Assembly (NCBI GenBank): GCA_016720595.1
Contig: JADKKI010000004.1
Coordinates: 186,001 to 250,000, forward strand
Length of the DNA: 64,000 nucleotides
Direction: 5' to 3'
DNA from: Myxococcales bacterium
GTDB lineage: Bacteria > Myxococcota_A > Polyangia > Haliangiales > Haliangiaceae
In this document: positions 47,098 to 55,300 of the stretch, piece by piece
How positions within the stretch are numbered: the first letter of the stretch is position 1
How the letters are laid out: each line of letters opens with the position of its first letter
The notes under the pieces: model-generated
The model's database searches: none
What the model saw: the letters and a program-made list of their open reading frames with translations, nothing else
Told to the model about the DNA's origin: nothing
Program-made: the position numbers and the translations under genes

Positions 47098-48075
47098 GTG
47101 GCCGACGAGGCCACCGATCAGCAGGCCGCGAAGCGCATGGCGGCGCTCGCCGTCAACAACAAGGCGAGCAAGAAGCCCGTCGATGTCGACGCGTTGCTCG
47201 ACACCGCGGAGAACGACGCGGATCGCGCGAAGATCTACGCGAACAACCCCAGCTACAAGCCGAAGTCGATCGGCGAGCACGAGTCAAAGGCCGAGACCGA
47301 GGCGCAACACGACAAGACCTCGAACGGGCAGGGCAAGCCGCCGGTGATGTCTGCAGAGCAGCGGACGGAGCTCAATGATCAGAGCTACTGGTCCGCGGGT
47401 CGCGGCAATGCGCCGAAGGTCACAGCCGAGCGCGCGAAGGAGATCCGCGAGGACGCCGATGGCGGGAGCTCGACGGGCGAGCACGAGCAGAAAGAGCACG
47501 AGGCCGAGCACGAGGGCACGAAGGCCGCCAATGGCCAGAACGCCTCGAACGGTCAGTCCCGGTTCAAGCCCCCGCAGCTGTCGGCCGTGGAGCAGAAGCA
47601 GCTCCGCGACGGCCTCGACTTCGGCGAGAGCAGCGACAACAAGAACAACGGCGACAACCGCAAGAACGGCGACAACCGCAAGAACGGCGACAACCGGAAG
47701 GCGGAGCACGAGACCCCGTCGAAGCTGAGCGACACGCAGACGTCGTTCGAGGCGTCCTCGCAACTCGTGCCGAGCCGGGTCGATTCGAAGCAGCTCCTCG
47801 GTGACGAGGATCGCAACCCGAACGGAACGCGAAAGCTTTCGAAGGAACAGACCCAGGAGAACCTGTCCGGCCTCGACCTCAAGGGGCAGGGCAAGGCCCC
47901 GGTGGTCACGGCTGAGCGCGCGCAGGAGATCCGCGATGACGTCGACGGTGGCTCGCCCGCCAAGGGTGCACCGCCGAGTGCGGCGAATCGCGCTGCGGCG
48001 ATGGAGGACTCCCGCGAAGGTCAATGGCGATCAGGGCCGCGGTGCACCGCCAGCGCAAGGACAGCGCCGAGGTGA
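47098..48075 (+). CDS. Giant protein, N-terminal fragment
   Basis: The longest open segment of the N-terminus. The likely true start is the GTG at 46977 (SGENIPEEAAPQ), with a frame change near 47015 leading into NDRDLAFRPDITSGQ and then this frame. The region is highly polar and looks unstructured: Lys, Glu, Asp, Asn and Gly dominate, with motifs such as KVTAERAKEIREDADGG and its near-copy VVTAERAQEIRDDVDGG, which are repeats of each other. Three copies of an 18-base unit encode NGDNRK. The frame fails at about 48010, where an extra A in GCGAAGGTC shifts it, so the last 20 codons are spurious. Confidence 0.55.
   Translation: MADEATDQQAAKRMAALAVNNKASKKPVDVDALLDTAENDADRAKIYANNPSYKPKSIGEHESKAETEAQHDKTSNGQGKPPVMSAEQRTELNDQSYWSAGRGNAPKVTAERAKEIREDADGGSSTGEHEQKEHEAEHEGTKAANGQNASNGQSRFKPPQLSAVEQKQLRDGLDFGESSDNKNNGDNRKNGDNRKNGDNRKAEHETPSKLSDTQTSFEASSQLVPSRVDSKQLLGDEDRNPNGTRKLSKEQTQENLSGLDLKGQGKAPVVTAERAQEIRDDVDGGSPAKGAPPSAANRAAAMEDSREGQWRSGPRCTASARTAPR
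47647..47700 (+). repeat. Three 18-base tandem repeats
   Basis: The unit AACGGCGACAACCGCAAG occurs three times in a row, encoding NGDNRK. The copies are nearly identical, which suggests recent expansion or slippage. The repeat lies inside the giant gene's N-terminus and keeps frame. Confidence 0.75.
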
Positions 48076-48460
48076 TGGAGATGTTCCGCGAGGTCAACGG
48101 TGACCCCGCGGCCAGCGACGCCGCACGCGGCAAGGGTAAGCCGCCGAGCGCGAAGGACAGCGCTGCGGCGATGGAGGACTTCCGCGAGGTCAATGGCGAG
48201 CAGGGCCGCGGTGCACCGCCCAGCGCCAAGGACAGCGCCGAGGTGATGGAGATGTTCCCGCAGGTCAACGGTGACCCCGCGACCAGCGCGCCGCACGCGG
48301 CAAGGGTAAGCCGCCGAGCGCGAAGCACAGCGCTGCGGCGATGGAGGACTTCCGCGAGGTCAATGGCGAGCAGGGCCGCGGTGCACCGCCCAGCGCCAAG
48401 GACAGCGCCGAGGTGATGGCGATGTTCCGCGAGGTCACCGCTGACCCCGCGAATGGCGAT
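47965..48460 (+). repeat. Three ~171-base repeats encoding PPSAKDSA units
   Basis: Three near-identical copies of a unit encoding a PPSAKDSAAAMEDFREVNG half and a PPSAKDSAEVMEMFREVNG half. The anchor ATGGAGGACT starts at 48001, 48171 and 48341, exactly 170 bases apart, whereas the protein unit is 57 codons (171 bases). Each copy therefore loses one base and the frame rotates. Comparison of copies shows an extra A in the first copy, missing C residues in CCC and CC runs there, and a missing A in the third, all small homopolymer changes. Confidence 0.75.
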
Positions 48461-49661
48461 GCGAGCTCCGAAAGATCAAGTCCGGGGCAGTGATGTCCAC
48501 GCCGGTTCCAACGCCTCGGCCGACGTCAAGACGCAGATCAAGGTGGATGAGCGGGAGCTGCTCGGCCACGAGGACGTCCACGCCAAGGACGCGACGATCG
48601 GGATGGTCGATCCCGCACTGGCCAAGGGCGGCAAGGGCCCGATGCCGGTCGACGGTAAGCAGGGCGTCGATCATGCGCACGCCAAGGACCTCGCGGGGCT
48701 TCACCAGAAGCACGCAAAGGACGAGCTTCGCGGCGTCGATCCGGTCCACGCGCACGAGAGCAAGCACGCCTCGAACGACAACGCTCAGCTCGTCGACGGC
48801 AAGCAACCTGTCGACGGCAAGCAGCCTGCCGATGGCAAGCAGCCGGTCGATGCTGGTCAGGCCAACAAGAACCAGAAGCTGACCGCGGGACAGCCGGCTG
48901 ATCCGTACGAGCACGAGGCCGATCAGCTCACCGATCAGGTGATGCGCGGCCCGGGAACCGACGAGGAGCTCGGCACCGACGAAGAGCAGACGGGTGACCT
49001 CGACCAGCTCGTCGATCAGGCCAAGCAGGATCCCGCTTCGGTTGCGAAGGCCAAGGAGCAGGCGACGATCACGGCGCAACGCCAGAAACAGGTGGCGCAG
49101 TCCAAGACCACCACGAAGGCGACCCATGTGAGCACCGCTGGTGCACACCACGCCGGGCAGGCGCACGCCAAGGGCGAGACGAAGGCAGGCTCGATCGCTA
49201 CGAAGGGCGCGGCGCAACAGCAGAAGGCCAAGGTCGACGCGACCAAGAAGAAGGTCGAGAAGGCGAAGAACCTCGACGAGGTCAAGGCGAAGCTCGAGGC
49301 GACGTTCAAGGCCAAGGCCGACGCGCTCAAGACCGATACCGAGAAGCAGCGTGCGGATCTCAAGACCAAGATGGATGCCGAGAAGGCCTCCCTCGCGACG
49401 CAGATCAAGACGCTGCAGGACAAGCTCGCCGCGGATGTCGCGGGAAAGAACGCAGAGCTCGAGAAGAAGATCGCCGAGAAGAAGAAGACGCTCGATGCCC
49501 AGGCCGAGGTCGAGGCCAAGAAGGCCGAGGCGACCACGAGCCAGGCAGGCGAAGCTCCGCACGGCAAGCGCAGCCGGATCGCGAGATCGAGGCGCAGGGC
49601 AAGACCGAGACCAGGAAGCTCAACAGGCGGCACGGCCGAGAAGCTGCACAGCTCGTACTAA
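48453..49661 (+). CDS. Giant protein fragment with DUF4157-like segment and coiled coil
   Basis: This open segment is coding from about 48470 to 49560. It begins with polar His/Asp/Lys sequence including a short repeat VDGKQPVDGKQPADGKQPVD. At 48879-48947 comes LTAGQPADPYEHEADQLTD followed by QVMR, which resembles the start of DUF4157 domains (GDxxExEADRVADxVM), the mark of proteins carried by extracellular contractile injection systems. It lacks the HExxH that some DUF4157 members have. From 49020 a long Lys/Ala/Glu/Asp coiled coil follows (VKAKLEATFKAKADALK). The last 33 codons are out of frame; the true frame there reads AQPDREIEAQGKTETRK. Confidence 0.6.
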   Translation: MAMRAPKDQVRGSDVHAGSNASADVKTQIKVDERELLGHEDVHAKDATIGMVDPALAKGGKGPMPVDGKQGVDHAHAKDLAGLHQKHAKDELRGVDPVHAHESKHASNDNAQLVDGKQPVDGKQPADGKQPVDAGQANKNQKLTAGQPADPYEHEADQLTDQVMRGPGTDEELGTDEEQTGDLDQLVDQAKQDPASVAKAKEQATITAQRQKQVAQSKTTTKATHVSTAGAHHAGQAHAKGETKAGSIATKGAAQQQKAKVDATKKKVEKAKNLDEVKAKLEATFKAKADALKTDTEKQRADLKTKMDAEKASLATQIKTLQDKLAADVAGKNAELEKKIAEKKKTLDAQAEVEAKKAEATTSQAGEAPHGKRSRIARSRRRARPRPGSSTGGTAEKLHSSY

Positions 49662-49662
49662 A

Positions 49663-50399
49663 GCATACACCGACGCCTCCAATGCGAAGCACCAGGGCGA
49701 GACCGCTGCGCAACAGGCGCTCACCGCGGCCAACAGCAAGGCCGCGAGCCTCCCTGAGGATCAGCAGGCCGCAGCGCACAAGGCGGGACAGTCGCAGGCA
49801 GGCAGCGCGCGTGCGACGGCGAACAGCAGAAACGAGTCAGATCTGCCGCGAAGGGCGAGGCGGACGCCAAAGCCGCGCTCGATCGCGCGCATGCCGAGGC
49901 GGCAAAGCGGCAGTCCGCGACCAACGATCTCACCACCCAGGCCAAGGCGAAGTCCGACAAGGCGCTCGCTGATCTCGACGCTCAGCTCGTCACCACCAAG
50001 GCGAAGCTGGCCCAGAATAATGTCGACGCGGTCGCGAAGATGGAGTCCGAGCGCAAGGCGCAGCAGGCCGAGGTTCAGAAGTTCATCGACGTCGGCAACG
50101 TCGAGATCCGGAAGCAGACGGACGCGCAGACCGTTCAGATCAACCAGCTCGAGAAGGACACGCTCGCCAAGATCGACAGCGCCGAGACCAGCGCGAAGAA
50201 GAAGATCCAGCAGTCGCACGACGACCTCCAGATCAAGCTCGAGGGGCCGAACGCGAACGCCCAGCTCGCTGCCCTCGACGAGGAGGCCAACAAGGTCTGC
50301 GAGCAGATCGAGCAGAACGTGACGCAGGCCCAGATGGCCGTGCGCGGGGATCAAAGGCGGCTCAGGCCGACGCTGCGCGCCAGACTCAGGACCGCCTGA
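49663..50399 (+). CDS. Giant protein fragment, coiled coil
   Basis: Two overlapping frames carry continuous coiled-coil sequence. In the first (49663 to about 49815) it reads AYTDASNAKHQGETAAQ and onward; from 49818 the other frame reads GEQQKRVRSAAKGEADAK and continues to about 50353. Heptad-like spacing of Leu, Ala and Val with Lys/Glu flanks (VQKFIDVGNVEIRKQ, AKIDSAETSAKKKIQ) suggests a long rod. The stop at 50399 belongs to a wrong frame; the protein continues as KAAQADAARQTQDRL from 50354. Confidence 0.5.
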
Positions 50400-51733
50400 C
50401 GGCGATCCAGGCCGAGGGCAAGCGGGCGCAGGACAAGATCACGGCGAAGCACGCCGAGACCACGTCGAAGATCGACGAGGCAGCGAAGCAGGGCGAGCAG
50501 GCGAACAAGTCCACATCCGACATCCACGACTTCGCGACCAAGAACAAGTCGGCGATGGCCCAGCAGGAGCTGACGGCGTTCGCCGACAAGTCCGTCGGCG
50601 ATCTGAAGAAGTCGTCCGAGGACTTCGAGAAGCAGAAGGCGGCCGACGCTGCCAAGGTCGCCGCGGACGAGAAGCAGAAGGTCGAAGCCGAGGCGGCCAA
50701 GGCTGCTGCGGAGCAGAAGCGCGTAGAGGATCTGAAGGCGGCCGAGGAGCAGAAGCGGATCGCCTTCGAGACCAAGACCAAGGGCGCCGCCGACGAGCTG
50801 TTCAAGGCGATGGACGGGTGGGGCACCGACGAGAAGAAGGTCTTCGCGACGTTGCAGGGCAAGAGCCCGGAGGAGATCCAGGCGATCAAGGCCGCCTACG
50901 AGGCACGCACCCATCGCTCGCTGGACGCCGATCTGACGAGTGAGATGAGTGGCGCCGAGCTCAAGGAAGCCAAGGCCCTGCTCGCGCAGGATCCGGTTCA
51001 GTCGAAGGTCGCCGCGCTCCAGAACGCGATGGAGGGCTGGGGCACCGACGAGCAGAAGGTCAAGGACACGCTCGCGTCGATCACCGATCCCGAGCTCAAG
51101 AAGAAGGTCGTCGCCGAGTACGAGAAGGCCACCGGCGAGAAGCTATCGACGCGCTCCCCTCTCGAGATGTATGGCGAGCGAGGGCGTCAACGGACGACTT
51201 CCAAGAAGGACAGTCAGACGAACGTCGATCAAGAAGGTCGCCGAGCTCCGCGAGTCCAGGACGTGAAGCTCGCCACCCAGTCCGATCATGGCGGCGACCG
51301 ATCGCTGGGGCACGCCGGAGCCGCGATCTCCAATGCGCTGAAGGGCAAGTCGCCAGCCGAGGTCGAGGCGATCAAGGCGGCGTTCAAGGAGCACAGCGGT
51401 AAGGATCTCGACGACGTTCTCGAAGACGAGCTGTCGGGCACCGAGCTGAAGGAAGCCAAGGCGCTGATGTCTGGGGATCCGGTCCAGGCCGCGGTCGCGC
51501 AGCTCCACAACGCGGCCGATGGCTGGGGGCACGGACAAGGACAAGATCCACGCCGTCCTCAAGGACATCACGGACCCGGCCCTGCGCAAGCAGGTGACCG
51601 AGGAGTACGAGAAGCAGACCGGCGACAAGCTCGACACCATGCTCGAGGAGGAGCTCTCGGGCTTCGACAAGGACAAGGCGAAGGCCTACCTCGGCGGGAA
51701 CAAGGCGCAGATCGCCGCGGTCAACGCCGATGA
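50354..51733 (+). CDS. Giant protein fragment with annexin-like repeats 1-3
   Basis: Coding from 50354 to about 51535. After the end of the coiled coil (AEEQKRIAFETKTKG) come annexin-like repeats. Repeat 1 starts with AMDGWGTDEKKVFATLQGK and ends ELKEAKALLAQ; repeat 2 has AMEGWGTDEQKVKDTLASI; repeat 3 begins DRWGTPE and continues NALKGKSPAEVEAIKAAF. The GxGTDE pattern is the type II calcium and phospholipid loop of annexins. Between 51145 and 51310 the frame is disturbed by two or more indels. After 51535 an extra G in a G-run (GGGGG) puts the reading out of frame, so the rest of this frame is spurious. Confidence 0.65.
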   Translation, partial: KAAQADAARQTQDRLTAIQAEGKRAQDKITAKHAETTSKIDEAAKQGEQANKSTSDIHDFATKNKSAMAQQELTAFADKSVGDLKKSSEDFEKQKAADAAKVAADEKQKVEAEAAKAAAEQKRVEDLKAAEEQKRIAFETKTKGAADELFKAMDGWGTDEKKVFATLQGKSPEEIQAIKAAYEARTHRSLDADLTSEMSGAELKEAKALLAQDPVQSKVAALQNAMEGWGTDEQKVKDTLASITDPELKKKVVAEYEKATGEKLSTRSPLEMYGERGRQRTTSKKDSQTNVDQEGRRAPRVQDVKLATQSDHGGDRSLGHAGAAISNALKGKSPAEVEAIKAAFKEHSGKDLDDVLEDELSGTELKEAKALMSGDPVQAAVAQLHNAADGWGHGQGQDPRRPQGHHGPGPAQAGDRGVREADRRQARHHARGGALGLRQGQGEGLPRREQGADRRGQRR

Positions 51734-52349
51734 AGCGATGCACGGCGGCTTCCTGACGAACATCGCGGACGGCATGGCAGACACCATGGGCGTCGAGCGC
51801 GATACGATGCGCGCGGCGGTCGGTGGTGCGGTGGGTGGCGCGGTGCTCGGCCCGTTCGCGCCGCTCGCAGGACCGATCCTCGGCGCCGCTCACGGCACGG
51901 ACTTCGGGACCGACAACAAGGCGCTCTACGAGGCGCTCGAGTCGTGCAAGGACCAGAAGGAGCGCGACGAGCTGATCGCGGCCTACAAGGAGCGGACGCA
52001 CGGCCGCGACCTCCTCAAGGACGTCGACGCGGATCTCGAAGGCAAGGAGAAGGACGTCGCCAAGTACATCATGGCGGGCGACAAGGCCGGCGCGGAGGCC
52101 GCGAAGATGGCCTCGGCCGCCGAGGGCCTCGGTACCGACAAGAAGGCGATCTACGCCGCGCTCGAGAGGCCGAGAGCAAGGAAGAGCGCGAGGCGCTGGT
52201 CAAGAAGTACAACGAGCTCTACGGCAAGAACGGTGAGGACTTCGACAAGATGTTGTCGAACGAGCTCAGCGATCTCGACTACGCGAAGGCCAAGCAGCTC
52301 GAGAAGCAGGGTCGGATGGAGGACGGCTTCGCCCTCTACTACGCGATGA
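51519..52349 (+). CDS. Giant protein fragment with annexin-like repeats 4-6
   Basis: Coding from about 51535 to 52168. Repeat 4 runs from the GWG at about 51525 through TDKDKIHAVLKDITDP and KAYLGGNKAQ; a glycine-zipper-like hydrophobic stretch (AAVGGAVGGAVLGPFAPLAG) follows; repeat 5 is DFGTDNKALYEALESCKDQK; repeat 6 is GLGTDKKAIYAALE. The frame breaks at about 52168, where GAGAGGCC probably should be GAGAAGGCC, giving LEKAESKEER in the next frame. Confidence 0.65.
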   Translation: MAGGTDKDKIHAVLKDITDPALRKQVTEEYEKQTGDKLDTMLEEELSGFDKDKAKAYLGGNKAQIAAVNADEAMHGGFLTNIADGMADTMGVERDTMRAAVGGAVGGAVLGPFAPLAGPILGAAHGTDFGTDNKALYEALESCKDQKERDELIAAYKERTHGRDLLKDVDADLEGKEKDVAKYIMAGDKAGAEAAKMASAAEGLGTDKKAIYAALERPRARKSARRWSRSTTSSTARTVRTSTRCCRTSSAISTTRRPSSSRSRVGWRTASPSTTR

Positions 52350-55300
52350 ACGAGGGCTTCCTCGGGATCGGGACCGACGACGATCTGCTCAAGGAGAAGC
52401 TGAAGGGCAAGAGCAAGGAAGAGATCGAGCAGCTGAAGAAGGACTACGCCGCCGCTGCGAAGAAGTTCGGCAACGTCGACAAGGCCGACCTCGTGAAGGA
52501 CGTCCAGGGCGAGACTTCCGGACGCGCGGGACACGAGCTCGATCAGTCGCTGAAGGGCAACCCGACGACGATCGAGGAGATGCGCCAGCGCGCCGCCGAG
52601 GACTACGCCTTCGAGCGTACCGAATCGAGCTGGGTCGGCGAGGTCGGCATAGCCGTGGTCATGGGCCCGTTCGGCTACATGGGCGCGAAGTCGATGGGCA
52701 TCCAGCCCACGGATATCGCCAACGGCCTGACCGACATGTGGAGCGGCTCGGGCAAGACGCTCGACAAGACCCACGCGGACGTCGAGGCAAAGTTCCTCGC
52801 GATCAAGCAGGATCCCAAGTACGCCGGCTACGACAAGCTGCCGGTGGGCTCGCCGGAGCGTGCCGCGATGGACAAGGCCATGATGGCCGAGCTCCAGGGC
52901 ACGGCGGACTGGCAGGCGGGTGACCTCAAAGGCTTCCAGGAGGCCAAGGACGCCACGGCCGACGCCGCGGGAACTGCGGTGGCGCTCGCCGTCGGTGCGG
53001 TGATCACCGTGGCCTCGGGCGGTACGGCTGCACCCGCCCTGGTCGCGTTGCTCTCCGGGCTCGCCGGCGTGGGCGCCCAGATGATGATCAAGGGCGGCGC
53101 GATGTCCAACGAGGAGATCGTGCAGAAGACGGCGGCCGTGATCGCCGAGGCGTGTGCTGCGGGCATCGTGAAGATCGAGGCGGTCGAAGCGTTCGTGAAG
53201 AACGTCGGCAAGCTCGGTGCCGGCAACAAGCTGATCGCGAAGATGCTCGAAGAGGCGATGGAGGAGGCGATCGAGTCGGGCTCCGAGGAGCTGATGAACG
53301 CGCTGATGGATCCGGAGCTGTACAAGGGCGACTTCGTCGACTTCGCGAAGGGTGTCTCCCAGAAGACCGGCAAGGCGATGTTCACGGGCGCATTCGCGGG
53401 TGGCATCGCAGGCGGCGCGGGCGAGTACATGCCCGACGGCAAGACCTGGAAGGGCCGCGCAGTGAAGGGCGCCGCGTCTCAGGCGGTCGGTGCAGTGGCG
53501 ACCTCCGCGATCGATCCGTCGTCCTACGAGGGGTCACAAGAAGACAAGTGGAAGCGGTTCGGCCAGGGCGTGGGTGAGGCGTCGCTGAAGGGCGTGTGCG
53601 ACAGCATGGGCAGCCATGGTGGCCACCATGGTGAGGGTCATGCGGATGTCCACGGCGGGACCGACACGCACGCGGACACCAAGGTCGACGCGCACGGCAA
53701 GACCGACACGCATACGTCGACGAACACGAACACGAACGCGAACACCGCCACCGATACGCACGCGAACACCGCGGTCGACACCAAGGCCGACACCAATACG
53801 AACCCGGCGGTCGACACCAAGACCGACACCAACGCGAACCCGGCGGTCGACACCAAGACCGACACCAACGCGAACCCGGCGGTCGACACCAAGACCGACA
53901 CCAACGCGAACCCGGCGGTCGACACCAAGACCGACACCAACGCGAACCCCGCGGTCGACACCAAGATCGATCCGACGGTCGACGCCGAGGCCAAGCACCG
54001 CGCCGCGGAGGCAGAGGCCCAGAAGGCCAAGCTCGACGCCGATCAGAAGGCACAGGCCGCGGAGGCCGCGCCTGGCTCAAGGAAGCCGCCGACCAGCGGA
54101 AGGTCGACGACCAGGAGAAGGCGTGGGCCGAGGTCGAGTCCGAGAAGGCCCGCGTCGAGGCCGAGCGCAAGGCGCAACAGAAGGTCGAGGAGGCCAAGGC
54201 CTGGGAGATCAAGCGCGCAGCCGACGCGGAGCAGAAGGCCGCCCAGGAGAAGGCTGCCTGGGATCAGAAGCAGGCGCAGGACGATGCCAAGCGGGGCGAG
54301 CTGCCCACTGACACCAACCGCGACGGCAAGCCGGGCGCGAAGCTCGAGGCCGGCCAGTCCTCCGATCAGAAGGTCGAGGCCCATCGGCTCGACCAGAACC
54401 ACGACGGCGTTCAGGATCGTGCACGGGTCGGCGTCGACGGCATGGAGATCCCGACGACGATCCCGCGGATGGAAGGGCCTGCCGCCCGCCCAGGCCGCCG
54501 CCGAGGCGAAGTTCGCCGCGGCCTACGAGCGCGACCCGCAGGCGATGGCCAAGGAGTATCTCGCCATGGTGATGGCGGGAAAGACCGATGCCGAGATGAA
54601 GAACTTCGCGACCGACGACGCGAAGCTGCTGTCGCCCGACTACAACCCGACGCTCGATGCGAATGCGACCGATCAGCAGAAGGCCGATGCGCTCGCCGCG
54701 CGCGGCATGATGAACATCGCGACGCATCAGACGGCGAACGCCGTGGCCAAGATGGCGTTCACGATGCGGCTCGATCAGATCCAGGCGGATCCGGGCGCGG
54801 CCAAGACCATCCTCGTGACCGCGGGTGGTGTCGGCGCAGGCAAGAGCTACTCGATCGACAACAACCCGCAGGCCGCGGCGCTCAAGGCGTCGTCGTCGGC
54901 GGTGTGGGATGCGGCCGGCGAGCAGAACTCGACGGAGCTCCCGTGGGTGATCGCCGAGGCGAAGAAGCGCGGCATCGAGGTCGCGGTGGTCTACGTCCAC
55001 AAGCGGCCCGAGCAGTCGTGGGAGAACATGAAGTTCGGCGTGATCCCGCGCGCCTCGAAGTCCGGTCGCATGGTCGATGCGCGCCTGCACGCCGACAGCT
55101 ACGCGGAAGGCGCCCGCAACTTCGACGCGATCCAGAAGTCGATGGGCGCGGACGCGAGCGTGAAGTTCGTCGTGCTCGACGCGACCGGCGAGGGCCAGGC
55201 CCAGCAGATCGATGCGCTGCCAAAGAGCGCGCTCGAGCTCGACGCGGCCGAGGTCCACGCCCGCAACGTGGCGTTCCTCGACAGCAAGGCCGACACGCTG

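Noticed and set aside
53771..53965. Possible CRISPR array
   Set aside because: The repeats are directly tandem with no spacers and keep a reading frame.
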